In this document: piece after piece, positions 1 through 11,018 of the stretch
Position numbering within the stretch: position 1 is the stretch's first letter
How the letters are laid out: every line of letters starts with the position of its first letter
Source: Augochlora pura
Taxonomy: Eukaryota > Arthropoda > Insecta > Hymenoptera > Halictidae
Direction: 5' to 3'
NCBI RefSeq assembly: GCF_028453695.1
Contig: NC_135774.1
Coordinates: 1,302,001-1,366,000 of the forward strand
Length of the DNA stretch: 64,000 bases
Notes under the pieces: generated by a model
What the model was told of the DNA's origin: nothing
The model's database searches: none
What the model saw: only the letters and a program-made list of their open reading frames with translations
Position numbers and translations under genes: made by a program

Positions 1-695
1 AAAGGGTTAACTGCACACTCGTCCATTTCCAGTCCGACTCGTCTGAAAGGTCTCAGATTTCTCAATTACAAAACGGAAAGAACGCGTTCCCATTGAAGCT
101 GATACGCTCGCGGATCGGTAACCCACGCGGCTAACTCCCATAAGCCTTAAATCATCGCGAAACGGTCTACTCTCCGGCGCACCGTAAAAACTCGGCCCGA
201 TATACACCTCGAACCAGTTCCACGTACAGGGCCCGCACGGTCTATTCATGGTAGCGTTAACCGGCGATCGATCGGATCGCAAAAACCGCGTGGAAAATCT
301 CCGGATCGACGTGGCTCGGACAGAAGAAAGCATCGAAGGAGGCCGCCTGAAAATTCTATCGCGAATTAAAACCAGTTTTCCAGGCCGCTCGGGAGTACCA
401 CCTGTACCAACGACCCAAGCAAGCGTTTTTTTTTCCCCCGACGATTCCGTCGAAACTAACAATTCAATAAAGATCCAATCAAAATTCGAAGACTGCGAAG
501 AAACGTTATCGAAAAATTGATCTTTGTCTCCGAAATTCCCGATTCAATTCTTCTTTTTTCGAAACAAGATGGCTTCCAGTAAATGGCGTTAATAAATCGA
601 GACAAAATCTGAATTTTTTGTTACAAGAATTTGGGAACGAAAGTGAACGAAGACAACAGGGAAACAGAAATCTCCTCGTTTCGTCAAGGAAATGA
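1..695. other. Non-coding stretch, left window edge
   Basis: No gene is recognisable. The first ten bases read AAAGGGTTAA, which matches the right terminus of the TTAA elements found elsewhere in this window. An element may therefore end here with its body lying outside the window, but this rests on only ten bases. The remainder is unique sequence of mixed composition. Open frames on both strands here are short, overlap each other and have no recognisable domain. Confidence 0.4.
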
Positions 696-939
696 TTAAC
701 CCTTTGCACTCGAAGCCGTTTCAACTGGAAATCTCTGAAGTAACTTCTCCGGCTTACAATATTTCCATTTTATATAACAAAGTGTATTTTATGCATGTGC
801 AAATTGATTCTCGTCATTCGTTTCAGCATAACATAACCTTAACAATATTCAAAATGCAAACTCTGTTAGTACAGAGATTATTTTGCGATAGAACAATTTT
901 ATGGCGCCTCGCAGTCGCCACTCGTATTCAAAGGGTTAA
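696..939 (+). mobile_element. TTAA-flanked short element, family A copy 1
   Basis: The 244-bp segment begins TTAA-CCCTTTGCACTCGA and ends with AAAGGG-TTAA. Its AT-rich interior includes a GTGTATTTTAT box and, near the right end, GCGCCTCGCAGTCGCCACTCG. Related sequence occurs at 11,101-11,349 and, in reverse orientation, at 59,155-59,412, so this is a dispersed repeat and not unique DNA. A TTAA target duplication followed by CCC is the hallmark of piggyBac-type transposition. With no room for a transposase it would be a non-autonomous (MITE-like) copy. The superfamily assignment is inference from the ends alone. Confidence 0.72.
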
Positions 940-1944
940 AATCGAAAAAGTACCGATTAACGCAGTTCCTGAATTGATTGCAGCGCGAGAGTTAGATTCG
1001 TTGGTTGATTCGTGGACGCGCGTTCCCCGATCAGACTGTCACAACCTACCAAAAATTCGCGACGTCGACCGCATGGATTTTGAATAATTTAGAGCGTCGC
1101 GACGGCCCCCCGCGGCACGGAGGCCCTCGTACAGTTTCCAGCTCCGGTCCTCGTCAAGCAAAGGATTCGACCCCCCTCCGCGGGGGGTGGGTGGCAGTAG
1201 AAGAGAGAGGGGGGGTTTTACGACCAGCGATTTATCGGGTCGGCCCTCCCTGTCCTCTCTATCTTGCCGGCTTCCTGAAGCAGTCCATAAATTGCAGCGA
1301 TGTACCGGAAGAAAAGGAATGAAAAGGGGGTGAAAGGAAGAAAAGAGTGGGTCGGGGTTGTGTAGATATAGGGCTGCAGAGGGATGGGGGGATGGGGGGA
1401 GGACGGTTCGAGGTTGCACACACATAGCACTCGCGGCGAGAAGAGAAGAGAAGGGAGGGTGAATAGAGGGGAGGAGGGGGTGCAAACGTTCTCCCGGCGT
1501 CTACCCGCTCGACCTACGATCCACGGAACCAAAATGCATCGAATGCCGCGGGTGGCCGCATCCCTCTTCTGTCATTCGCACGGCGCCCGCGGAGCGGAGC
1601 GCGCGGATCCGCGAGAGGCGCCGAGATATATTCGCGAAAGAGCTTGGGGATCCGGGGTAGCCAAAAACGAGCGGGCCCAGTCGACCGTGTAAGTGCATCA
1701 CAGGCTGCAATGGAAACGTCGACCTCCTTCCGTCCCGTTCCTTCTCGCAACGCCCAGACACCAGCGACCCACCGAAACGAACCGCGCTCCCATTCACCGC
1801 GGGCATCGATAAGATAGAGGCGAATACGTTGTAGGCTTCGGCTAATTTATACCGGCGTTTGCGATCGGAATTACCGGGTCAACGCTGACCCGGGATGACA
1901 CCTGGGATGATCGTCTAAGGACAATTTAAGCAACAGTTGATGTA
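940..1944. other. GC-rich, purine-biased non-coding stretch
   Basis: No gene recognised. From about 1,190 to 1,490 the plus strand is strongly G/A-rich. It includes closely spaced G-runs at 1,381-1,403 (runs of 3, 6 and 6 Gs separated by AT), which could form a G-quadruplex. The following 1,500-1,800 part is CpG-rich. Overlapping frames of about 100-150 codons on both strands reflect the scarcity of stops in GC-rich DNA and show no known domain. Confidence 0.45.
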
Positions 1945-2060
1945 TTGGGTTGGCAACTAAGTAATTGCGGATTTAAAGTAAGAAGGAAAATTCAATTGTT
2001 TTGCTTAAAAATATAACTTTATTCAATTAGACAATTTTGACAATGCTTTTTTTTTCAAGG
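1945..2060 (-). mobile_element. mariner (Tc1/mariner) 3'-end fragment
   Basis: After a TA dinucleotide at 1,943-1,944 the sequence starts TTGGGTTGGCAACTAAGTAA and continues TTGCGG. This matches the terminal inverted repeat typical of insect mariner elements. Read on the minus strand, an AATAAA signal lies just inside the terminus, at about 2,015-2,025. This suggests the fragment is the 3' end of an element transcribed leftward. No transposase frame or second terminus remains, and the copy is truncated close to the TTAA element that starts at 2,068. The mariner identity rests on the terminus, which is distinctive. Confidence 0.8.
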
Positions 2061-2067
2061 CTTCATT

Positions 2068-2301
2068 TTAACCCTCTTAATGCCGGGCGAAGAAGTCAAA
2101 TTTCACGGTTTAACTAGGGTTTGGGAAAAGGCTCATAAAAACCAAACGAAAAACAATATTTATATAATTCAAAAAGCAGTATATTGAGGGCGAAATCGAG
2201 AATGAAACCAATTTTTCTATATTCATTGGAAATTACATAAATAACAAAGGTATAAGTATAAGGCATGTTTCGCCAGTGCAGAACGGGTCGAAGAGGGTTA
2301 A
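2068..2301. mobile_element. TTAA-flanked short element, singleton
   Basis: This 234-bp AT-rich segment begins TTAA-CCCTCTTAATGCC and ends GAAGAGGG-TTAA. Inverted termini share CCCTCTT, and TTAA is present at both ends. It abuts the mariner fragment on its left and a degenerate dispersed repeat on its right, so this small region has collected several insertions. No second copy with the same interior was seen in the window. It is probably a non-autonomous piggyBac-like element, judging from the ends only. Confidence 0.55.
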
Positions 2302-2349
2302 ATAGCTATTTAATGCGTTAGAAAAATATTTTATGATATTCAGAATCCA

Positions 2350-2482
2350 AGAAATAATTTCCACCACAAGGATAGATTCACAGTAAGTCTACTTAAATAT
2401 TTGTATCGACAATAATTGATAACTAAACATAATATATCGATTTTTAAAGCTTCAATTGACCAGAATGAAAAGCCATAATTAA
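2350..2482 (+). repeat. Dispersed repeat, copy 1 (pair with 36.8 kb)
   Basis: This block is alignable by eye to 36,777-36,913. Both share, in the same order, AATTTCCACCA, a GGAT..TCCA/TTCA stretch, AATAATATATCGATTTTT and ATTGACCAGAATGAAAA. The copies differ by many substitutions and small indels, so they are old. No coding capacity is visible. The 36.8-kb copy runs into a TTAA-type end, so this may be the interior of another TTAA element family whose termini are lost here. Confidence 0.6.
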
Positions 2483-5009
2483 TATAGAAATATGTCTTAC
2501 AAAATTTGAAGATTCATGTCAAGATTGCTCGCGCTGATTTTCACTTCTCCACTATTGCCGCTCTGACGGAGGATCATCGAAATGAACGCAGAAAAATGTA
2601 ATGATTCCAGCAACGTTATCTCCAATTAGCCGTGGTCGCGACGCGCTTTTGTCCGCGCGAAATAAATGAGAACGGCGAGCCGGAAAAACACGGCGGGAAT
2701 ATTAATGCCATCCGCGGCTGAAACATTATATTTTATTAGAAATTCCATCGCGGAGAACTAGACGGATGCCTTCGCGTGACTCGATGAATATTTATCAGGC
2801 TGTTTTTATAATTTCCCGGCGATGAATTTAAGGCGGAACGCGGCCGTCGCGTATTAATTCCAGCGGGGGTTTCTTTTTTCTTCTTTCTTCACGGCGACCA
2901 TCCTCGAACGGACTCGTTTTGTTCGACGTCGGTTCGCATTGCGAGAGGGGGGGCAAAGATGATCTCGTGTAATATTCACGCGGCGAGAAATTCCCCCTCG
3001 TTCCGTCGACGTGCCCGCGATACGTTTGAGAAAACTTAATATTTCAGTGGCCGCGTTACACCCCACTCCGTTAAATTAAAGGATCGCTAAGTCGCGAGTA
3101 AAAAAGGTCCCGGATCTTTCGTCCCTCGGGAAAATCCGTGCTGAAGAGTTACGCGAGACTCTGGCCGTGTTAAAGCGTCCCTATCAACCCTTCGCCGTAT
3201 CCTTCGTAGCAGGAACCTTCGAAAATCAAAGAACAAATGTCTAACGATTCTCCATAATCCGTTCGACTTTAAAAACAATTATTCAGCGTTTTTACAGATT
3301 CGCCAAGATTTTCTCTAGCCAGCCGAGTCGATTCCCGAATCGGCGAGACCGCCGTAGCGCGCAGTCGCCAGCGGAGAATTTTGATTACGCGGACGAGTCC
3401 CGCAGTCCGCTAATTAGATTCGTCGGATTAAACAACTTTCGACAAGTTTGGCCGGCAAAGTCTTGACTTCTGGCCGGTTCGCCGAGGAAACTCGCGGAGG
3501 AAAAAGAGAGGAGCGGAGAAGATGGGCGGCTGACAGCGTGTGGGGGGGCCGACGGGATAAAAATTCGAGAGTTCCGCGCGGAGGAGAGCGAACGGATATA
3601 ATCCCATCAGGCCGTGGAGACGGGACGCGCGACCGGCGCTTGCGAAAAATCATGAAAACACGATTCCACCTATTCGGACGCGATATTGCCGTAGATTTTT
3701 CTGGGCGTCGCGCCGGTGGCTCCGGGGTCGAAACGGGTGGATCGCCGCGGCTCAATATCCAGCAGGATATCAGATCCCGGTGCCCGGGGTGTCCGCTTTA
3801 TCATCCGAATAAGCGTGGCAAGCGGGTAAACTCGAGCGGATAACGCTAGTCTTCGAGAAAATACAACGAGCCAGCGCGCGCGGCGAGCGAATCGCGCTTG
3901 CCAGCGAAGCAGGAGATGGCCGGACAAGCCAAAGGTACGAAAAGCTACCCGTACAAGGGACTTTATTTCCGTTTCGCAGCGGCTCCGTTTTATTTCCTCC
4001 GTCGTCCGACCTCTCTGTACCGTCGCGCGGCCGAGGGACCCACGCTCGCAAATGGAACGAGCGAAAGTTAATCTCGGACACTTATCCGATGACGTCTTCT
4101 TTTCCTACTCGGTGTTCGACGCGGCATCGATTTCTTCGCGGCTCGCGTTACTTCGAGACGAGAATCTGACCGCTCGATAGCCTCAATTTCCATCATTTAT
4201 TTAATCTCCTTCAATTATTTAATATTCTAAAATTCGATCGTTTCTTTGTAGAAATTATTCAGATAGTATAATGCTTCCGATACCGTCGTTTTTAACCTCA
4301 TTTTTTCAAGAAAACAATTTTCTGTAGTATCACAGTCTGTCTAATGATTAATTAACAACTCTTCAAGTTAATACAAATATGACAGAGTCTATGTCGCCGC
4401 TTTTAACGTCTCCGTTACAATATCAACCGGATTGATGGGTGTATTGGCACGCGAATTAAGCGAACATTTCAATAACTCAATCTCGAACGCTCGTCGAAAT
4501 CGATTTCGTCGTTTGCCATTCGCGTCGTTGACTCGGCGATTTTCTATTTGCCCAACGAATTCCGTCCAGTCGACTAACGATGTTTTCGGACACCGGAGGG
4601 ATAAGTCCGGCTAAAGTGAAGTAGTAGCGCTGCTTTCGTAGCTAAACACGGCAGATGTCCGCTTAATTCGATTGACAAGCGAAGTGGCATTATGGGGTGA
4701 CAGGTGATACTAGTAGTGGTGATTTTGCTCGGACTAATGTATACAAATGAATGTCCATTTGATCGTACCACTGACGGCGATACCGGCCATTTCCATCATT
4801 TCTCTCGAACGCGGTGTGCTGCAATTGACGGGCCACTTCCGCTTGCATTGGACCTTAAGCTACGAAGTGGAGGACCTCCGTCGCATTATCGTCTGATATT
4901 TCAACTGTTTCGGATAAACAGACTGTGCCGGCCATTAAGCAAACATGAGCACTCGAGGCGAGGCTGCTGAAATGGAGTCGCATGGATGCGGTACAGAATT
5001 CTGGCAGAG
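2483..5009. other. Non-coding stretch, no gene seen
   Basis: GC-rich blocks at about 2,620-3,060 and 3,300-4,080 alternate with AT-rich DNA at 4,180-4,430. Open frames of up to about 130 codons occur on both strands at 3,400-4,080. They overlap one another, are rich in Arg, Ser and Pro, and match no family I can recognise. I see no tRNA, no convincing promoter and no tandem repeat. Confidence 0.4.
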
Positions 5010-5390
5010 TTCTTCTTACCTTTAATTTTAATTATTGACAGGTAATTATCGAATTAAAAAATTATTATCTATTTAGAATCGATGAATTTTTATATAATAC
5101 AAAAAATAGTACATCATATAAATATTTCTAATTATATTACAAAAGTCAAAGTTATGGAATACCTTTGAGAGTAACTATAGCTGACACAAACACTAGACTT
5201 CTTCTTACTTTTAATTTTAATTATTGACAATTAATTATTGAATTAAAAAATTATTACCTATTTACGACCGATGACCTTTCATATAATACAAAGTATAGTG
5301 TATATCATATAAATATTCCTAATTATATTGCAAAAGTCAAAGTTATAGAATAGCTTCGCGAGTAACTATAGTTGACACACACTGTAGACT
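5010..5390. repeat. Tandem duplication, ~189-bp AT-rich unit x2
   Basis: Unit 1 spans about 5,010-5,198 and unit 2 about 5,199-5,390. Both start TTCTTCTTAC, then share TTTAATTTTAATTATTGACA, AATTAAAAAATTATTA, CATATAAATATT, CAAAAGTCAAAGTTAT and GAGTAACTATAG, and both end in a TAGACT-like motif. Roughly 15% of positions differ, so this is a real and aged duplication. It is non-coding. Confidence 0.88.
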
Positions 5391-5962
5391 AATCAGCCGG
5401 TAAGATCCGAAAAGGTAAGCCCCTTGGCGAGGTCCACGGAGAGGGACGTTAGAATTCGTTCCCAAATCGGATTCCGGGCGGCCGCCGATAATTAATCCGG
5501 ACACGTCCGCGAGCGTTTTTCCAGCGCGAAGAACCGACGGAGTTAATTAAAATGCGAGTCACGGGTCCGCGATGTCACTACTAATTTACAGGGCGCAGAC
5601 GCCGCGAAAAAGGTCAATCCCGGCCATTCTTTACCGCCGCGGTTTGAGCGATGTTTTGATTTAAATTGAGTTTTCGCCGCTTTTAATGACGTCCCGGGCC
5701 ACCGCGGTTTCTGGACCGGCGGAACGTTGTGCTCTCAAAGTACGAGGAACGTCTGATTACCGGTCGGCAAAACTGCCGCCCGGTTGTTACGCGGATTAAA
5801 TAATTAGACGGCGCCCGTGGATCAAAGGCGGCGGAGATTCGTCGACTTCGAAACTTTGATTCGCAATTTTTATTCTCCGCTACGGCTTTTCCATCATTCC
5901 GTCATTAAGGTAGAATTTGACGTTGAAATCGATCGATAGTTAAACTAAATTAATGGCTCGCT
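5391..5962. other. Non-coding GC-rich stretch
   Basis: Nothing coding recognised. The sequence is CpG-rich, with a donor-like AAAAGGTAAGCC near 5,409-5,420 but no supporting exon. I treat it as unique intergenic or intronic DNA. Confidence 0.35.
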
Positions 5963-6028
5963 AAATTATTAAAAATCTAGAAAACTGAATTATTAAAAAT
6001 CTAGAGAACTAAATCATGAAAAATCGCT
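5963..6028. repeat. 24-bp tandem repeat, ~2.7 copies
   Basis: Two clear 24-bp units contain ATTATTAAAAATCTAGA followed by (A/G)AACT. A third, more diverged unit contains AAATCATGAAAAATC. A short AT-rich minisatellite. Confidence 0.75.
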
Positions 6029-6722
6029 TGATTTAGTGTCTAAACAGTCGTCTTTGACATAATTGATATTTTCCTCGCGAAATAACGAAACAACGTTTCG
6101 GAGCGAGCCGATAGATTGAATAATTCAACTGCCCCGAACGGGATCGATTTTCCGGAAAGGTAGGACCGCGCTATAAAACACGCGGCCTGGCTCTCGCAAT
6201 CCTTAATGTCCCGAGGCGATCGGTGCAGATAAAGCACCGAAATGGAGGAAGCGGGGATTAAGCGATTCCGCGATGGTAAACGCGTCTCTGACCGACGCGC
6301 GACGGCAATGCTTGTTCGACGCGTGGGATTTGCTTGGAAACATTAACACGGCCCGATTAAATCGACCGATGTACTGAACGGACACCCCCTCCCCTCTCGA
6401 ACCCGCTGCGCCGGATATGAACTTGAAATTTGCATAGCACGACACGGTCGGCTGCTTCGCGCGATTAACGCGATCACGGCCGGCAGAGCCAAAAGATTTA
6501 GATCCAGGAACGTATGGCCGTTGCTCGAGCTAACAAATTGTACGCGGGACGATCGACCAATGCGAGTCGACTGCGGATCTGTGTGCTCTTCTGCCTGGCT
6601 CGTGTCAACCCCGGCGGAACAATCGCCGAGTCATTTGTGACCTGGGAATTCAAGTTTCGTCGCTTCCATAATTTCGAGCGACGCTTTAATTTTTAATAGT
6701 ATTTATTATACAGTCATTTAGT

Positions 6723-6993
6723 AATATTTATTATACAATATAATTTTCAATATCGCTTAGGTTCTTTCGCCAGCGTAATGGCAATTTATGACCACCATTT
6801 TTGGAAAATATATATTGCAAATATACACGTGCATACATATTAAAATTTAAAGTGACACAGGTAAAAGGGTTACTTAAAATACTACCAGAGACTCAATAAT
6901 ATTTATTATTCGGTATAATTTCCATTATTGCTTAGGCTCCTTTTCCAGCGTAATAGCAATTTATGACCACCATGTTTGGAAAATATATGTAGC
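6723..6993. repeat. Direct repeat, ~175-bp period x2
   Basis: About 100 bp are repeated at an offset of 175 bp, near 6,723-6,829 and 6,898-6,993. Shared landmarks in order are AATATTTATTAT, TATAATTT, GCTTAGG(T/C)TC, CCAGCGTAAT, GCAATTTATGACCACCAT and TTTGGAAAATATAT. The spacer between the repeated cores is not clearly alignable, so it may be a partial tandem duplication. It is AT-rich and non-coding. Confidence 0.85.
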
Positions 6994-7279
6994 AAATGAT
7001 CCGTCATTTTAACCAGTTATTTTCCACCATTAACACGAAAGAACGCTCGCCGCGCCGTAAAAGGGCTCGTCGTAAAAATCGGACCCGTTGGAGCGCGTTA
7101 AACGAAACGATCGTTAGACGGTTTATAATTTCAGGGGCGGTTGTACGCCAACCAGCGCGGAGCGCACGGTTCCCTCCGGTTCGGAAACCACGGCGGAATT
7201 CCAGCGTCCGAACGCAATAACTAGTATCCGCGTTAGCGACGATAAAACGAAGGAATCCGTACGCGCGGGACCGTAATGC

Positions 7280-7490
7280 GTATGCAAATCAGGTGTTACG
7301 GTAGCGCGCGGAGCAATTTCGAGTGAATCTCCGAAGCGGTAAAGCAGAAAGAAGTGTATCCGAACGGGGCGGATCGTACGTTCTCGGAAACGCCGCGCGC
7401 TCGCGGCGGCGAACCCGTTCGCAGAAGCTGCGCAATCTGCGTGTTCACTTGTTGCATCCGGACGATATTTAATAACAGGTAAGTCGCGGT
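7280..7490 (+). other. Possible CpG-rich exon end with consensus splice donor
   Basis: A CpG-rich segment ends in ACAG|GTAAGTCG, with the intron GT at 7,479-7,480. This is a full match to the metazoan 5' splice-site consensus. The upstream sequence is not open in one long frame, so if transcribed it would be a non-coding first exon. No matching acceptor, TATA box or initiator was identified. A GTAAGT repeats 11 bp downstream, so chance is a real alternative. Confidence is low. Confidence 0.2.
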
Positions 7491-7630
7491 AAGTCGTCGT
7501 AAATCGCGGCGATCGGCGGCGCGTCGATTCGCGCGTGCTCCGACACCGCGTCGGGGTATCGAACGCCGAACCCGGCGACGCGGAAGTACAAGCTGCGAAA
7601 TGACTGGACACGACTTCGGAGAAGCTGTCG

Positions 7631-7665
7631 AACGATTACGAACGATTACGAACGATTACGAACGA
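7631..7665. repeat. 10-bp tandem repeat (AACGATTACG), ~3.5 copies
   Basis: Three exact copies of AACGATTACG are followed by a partial AACGA. A short perfect minisatellite, immediately upstream of a G-run cluster. Confidence 0.92.
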
Positions 7666-7697
7666 CGCGCGGAGCATCGCGAAAGCGTCCAATGATC

Positions 7698-7752
7698 GGG
7701 GAGGGGGGGGGCGGGTATCTCGGGGGGGGTGGGAGTTCGGGGGGGGGGGGGG
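7698..7752 (+). repeat. G-run cluster with G-quadruplex potential
   Basis: Within 55 bp there are at least five runs of three or more Gs, including one of 14. Loops are short (GCGGG, TATCTC, TGGGAGTTC). This far exceeds the usual four-tract G-quadruplex rule. The length of the longest run may be uncertain in the assembly. Confidence 0.85.
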
Positions 7753-7894
7753 ATGTTTCCCGTCGGTCGACGCGTTTCTAAATTCATAAGCAAATATAGA
7801 AGAATGTTTATAAAACGTGGACAAATACGCGCGACGGATTTCGTTCTCCAGCGAGAAATACGCTTTTCAATGGAAATCGAGAGAAAGGCCGGGG

Positions 7895-8300
7895 AAAAGT
7901 GGAAGAGGTGAGAGGGGGTGGAGGAGAGAGAGAAGAGAGACCGGCGAGAGCGGGAGGCAGGAAGAGGAGGTGGAAAGAGAGCGCGCGCGGCATCGAGGCA
8001 AAGCGCGGAGAATGCGAGATTGAGACACCGGAAACGGAAGCCATTAATGGCGTTCACGACGAGTACCGTCAAGTGGGTGAAGCTAGATAGACGAACCCGG
8101 GGGGTGGGAGTGAAAGAGAGAACGGCGAGGAGAACGCGAGAAAGAGAGGACCGGGGGAAGGGGGAGGAGAGAGAGAGAGAGAGAGAGAGAGACTTAAAAC
8201 GCCGGAGCGGAAGGGTGAAGGAGGGTGACCGTAGGAGAAAATCGTGGAACGGAGGGACGCGAGAGAGAGAGGAGAGAGAGGAGAGAGAGAGAGAGAGAGT
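7895..8300 (+). repeat. Long polypurine (GA-rich) tract
   Basis: About 400 bp are strongly purine-biased on the plus strand. They include a (GA)n run at about 8,168-8,191 and two GAGAGAG blocks at about 8,260-8,300. The opposite-strand translation is a Ser/Leu-rich low-complexity frame of about 224 codons, which is a by-product of the repeat and not a gene. GA repeats can bind GAGA-type factors in insects; that role here is only a possibility. Confidence 0.8.
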
Positions 8301-8495
8301 TACACAATGCCATTGTGAATTCGTAACCACGCTTTCGGATCTCCTTTTCTGCAGTCCTCCTGCATCGCCCAGCCATCTTCAATGCGTCTCCCTCCCGGCC
8401 GCGGCCGGGGTCTGCAGAGAGTGCCGTCGGGAAACCCCTTGACGCGTGTCGGGTACCACGTATTTACCGTTTTTAATCCTTCGAGCGAAGGGCTC

Positions 8496-8555
8496 CGGCC
8501 CTCTCTCTCTCCCTCTCTCTATCTCTCTTTTTCTCTCTATCTCTCTTCGCTCGTT
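8496..8555 (+). repeat. CT-rich microsatellite
   Basis: An interrupted run of CTCTCT with ATCTCT and TTTCTC interruptions. It is complementary in type to the GA tract about 200-300 bp upstream, so the two could in principle pair. Confidence 0.85.
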
Positions 8556-9090
8556 TCTTCTCAGCCCTCCCGGCCCTTTAACCATCTCGCCCTTACCCTT
8601 GCCCGTAAGCCCATCGACCGCGCTCGAGCATCGAAAATTTTGCACAGCTACTTCGCGCGCGCGGCTGCTGAAAGCAACGACTGCCGCCCGGAAGGAAGAG
8701 GACTCTACGCGCCACGTGTAAACCCGGGATTGCTTTGGGAGCCGAGTTTCTGACACTCGCGAGTGTTGTTCTTTACTCTGGCTGCTGCTGCTGCTGCTTC
8801 TTCTTCGGTTTTAATTGAATTTTAAATGAGATAAACGCGGGCCGCGAGGCGACACGGCCGCATCATTCCGGAGTTTTATGCTTTGCTGAATTATGTCGGA
8901 ACGTCGTTATCAGCGCCGCGGTTCTTCACGCGGCTCGAACGTCTCGCGCTTTCGTTGCAATCGACGGGAAACGCGCGGGCGTTTATTGGACGACTTCAAC
9001 GAGTTGCGAATTAACTATATAGAAAGTTGGAAATTTGGAACTCGTTACGATTTTTATTTGCGGAACAATTTTTTCATTTTAAATTTAAAA
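8556..9090. other. Non-coding stretch with (GCT)n/(CTT)n run
   Basis: No gene recognised. A short compound trinucleotide repeat (GCT x5-6, then TTC) lies at about 8,779-8,806. The rest is unique and CpG-rich, becoming AT-rich after 9,010. Confidence 0.4.
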
Positions 9091-9147
9091 TGATCAGTGG
9101 TAATGTGATCAGTGATAATCTGATCACTGGTAAAATTACTGGTAATT
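9091..9147. repeat. 15-bp tandem repeat with TGATCA motif, ~3.7 copies
   Basis: The units TGATCAGTGGTAATG, TGATCAGTGATAATC and TGATCACTGGTAAAA are followed by a partial TTACTGGTAATT. The first two units carry the self-complementary TGATCA. Confidence 0.85.
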
Positions 9148-10321
9148 AATTTTCGATTGAAATTTTTAATCGAGTGAAACATTTCTCCGCGAGAAATATT
9201 TTAAATTCGATATTAGACCCGCAAACTGCACAAATGAATGCATTGTAGATTGCACGCGTAGATTAGGAATGATGATAGAATCTATATATAATCAATAACC
9301 ATAAACGGTAATTATAAAGGTAGACGTTGAAACACTGCGTTGCGCGAAGTAGAGCAACCCGGGCCATGAGCAGACAAGTAGAACAACTCGGTCTCTCGTC
9401 TGCCGAGTAGTATGGCTCCAGTCATGGCCAGACAAGCGCAATGTATCTTTCCCTCGTCGCAAGACATTTCTGACTGCTTCTTTACCTATTTATTACATCC
9501 CCTCTACAATCTACCATACACTTATTCTATGCGCAATAAATTAACATTGACATCAAAATGAAATCAACCAGTCTATCGCAGAGTTTGGAAACTATTTCAA
9601 TCGCCGCAGTATATTAATAATTCGTCGCCTCGATTTTCGGTACAAATACGCGACGTGTTGATTCCTCGACAAAACAGTCGACAAAACCGAGCTTCAAAAA
9701 CTGCGCGCATTGTTCAAAACCGAACCATCGGGAGCTCGTAAAACATTTAACAGCGTCCGACTGCGATCCGATTAACTTTCGAACAATACAGAAATCGAGG
9801 AGTGTATAATTCGCGAGCGCGCTGCCAAATTACAGCCGATCTTCGATGGAAGAACGATTTCAGCGGACTCCGGCCGCGATTCCATAGATCAAATCGAGCG
9901 ATCCTCTCTCGGTAACCATCGGACGGGATCGCACGCGAGACCGTATTTTTACGTCGGGCATTTCCGGTCGGATAAATCCGGTGGCCCTCCGGGTCACCAA
10001 CACAGAAGAGCGGACACGGAAGATCACGTCCGAGAGAAATTAGTCCCCGTGCCCGGTGCGTGGAGAAGAAACGGGGAGGGGGAGAGGGAGGGGAGGGGGG
10101 TCGTGAGTTTATGGTATCGGCGACGAGCGGGGGCCCGGATAATAAATCGAGGGGGATTTCCGATGGCTTAACGATCGCGCGACTTCCATCGGCGGAGGAA
10201 TTTATGTCAGCGGCGCGTCGCTGAATTTTCGGTCGGACTTTACGATCGAAATCGCGGCGATCGCGGCGGCTCGAGGAATCCGCTCTCGCGCTGCGACGCG
10301 CGCGGAAACGCTGCTCGCATG
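9148..10321. other. Non-coding stretch, no gene seen
   Basis: The left part is AT-rich and the right part, from about 9,860, is CpG-rich with G/A-rich patches near 10,070-10,100. No open frame of note, no tRNA and no element termini were recognised. Confidence 0.4.
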
Positions 10322-10336
10322 CCCCCCCCCCCCCCC
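10322..10336. repeat. Poly-C run (C15)
   Basis: An uninterrupted run of 15 Cs. It is one of several long C or G homopolymers in this window; the exact length may be unreliable in the assembly. Confidence 0.9.
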
Positions 10337-10975
10337 GCTGTCAAAGATTTAGCTCGCTGTGCATAGTCCTCCTCTCTTTTAGTTCTCGTTTTTCTTTTTC
10401 TTTTTTTATTTCGCTGCCCCGCTTTTTTCTGTTCACGGTACACTGTCAAAGGATTGATTCGATAGAGTCCGACGCCCATTAGTCTGGACCAATTTATGCG
10501 GCGCCTCTCCGAGGAATTTACGGCAGCCGGTCCTTTGACGGGGAACCTCCGTCCACCGGGCCGGGCCCCGATAAATCAGATTATTCTTTTTCCCGCGTTT
10601 TCGTTTTGCAGCAACGATATACCCGAAAAACCGGGGCCCGGATTGTTTCATCGAGTTAAGAGCAGGATTCTTGGCAAAAGCGAATTCGGTTTGCCCCGTG
10701 CCCTCTGGACAACTGTCGCGATTTAACAATTTCGGGACGAGCACTCTGTCCGCCGTGACACTCTCGCTGTACGAGGCCCCGCGCCGAAAATTGCCGCCGC
10801 ACGTGACGAGTCCTCCTTTGTAAGAAAATATTTCCCAAGCGTTAAAGAAAAACTGTGCTTAATAAAACGACATTTTTGAAGAAAAGTGTTGCTTGTAACT
10901 TAAGAGATATTCAGAGGTACTTATATGAAATATTAAGATTTATTTCTATAAAATTCTGTTATTTATACCGGTCAT
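10337..10975. other. Non-coding stretch with an acceptor-like site
   Basis: No gene recognised. A pyrimidine-rich stretch followed by TTTTGCAG at about 10,603-10,610 resembles a 3' splice site on the plus strand. The frame after it is only about 38 codons and matches nothing I recognise, so no exon is called. The DNA is AT-rich after 10,840. Confidence 0.35.
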
Positions 10976-11000
10976 CGCACGTGCGCCGGATATATCCGGC
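10976..11000. repeat. Two abutting perfect palindromes
   Basis: CGCACGTGCG at 10,976-10,985 and GCCGGATATATCCGGC at 10,985-11,000 are each perfectly self-complementary and share one base. The first contains the E-box-like CACGTG. They lie just left of AAAGGGTGAA, which resembles the right end of a TTAA element, so the pair may be a subterminal motif of a decayed element. Confidence 0.85.
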
Positions 11001-11018
11001 ACTCGTACTGAAAGGGTG

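Noticed and set aside
7656..8330. 224-codon minus-strand frame rich in Ser and Leu
   Set aside because: It is the translation of a GA/CT-rich simple-sequence tract and has no domain.
10590..10726. Acceptor-like pyrimidine tract plus TTTTGCAG followed by an open frame
   Set aside because: The following frame is only about 38 codons, is not recognisable, and has no matching donor or conservation evidence.
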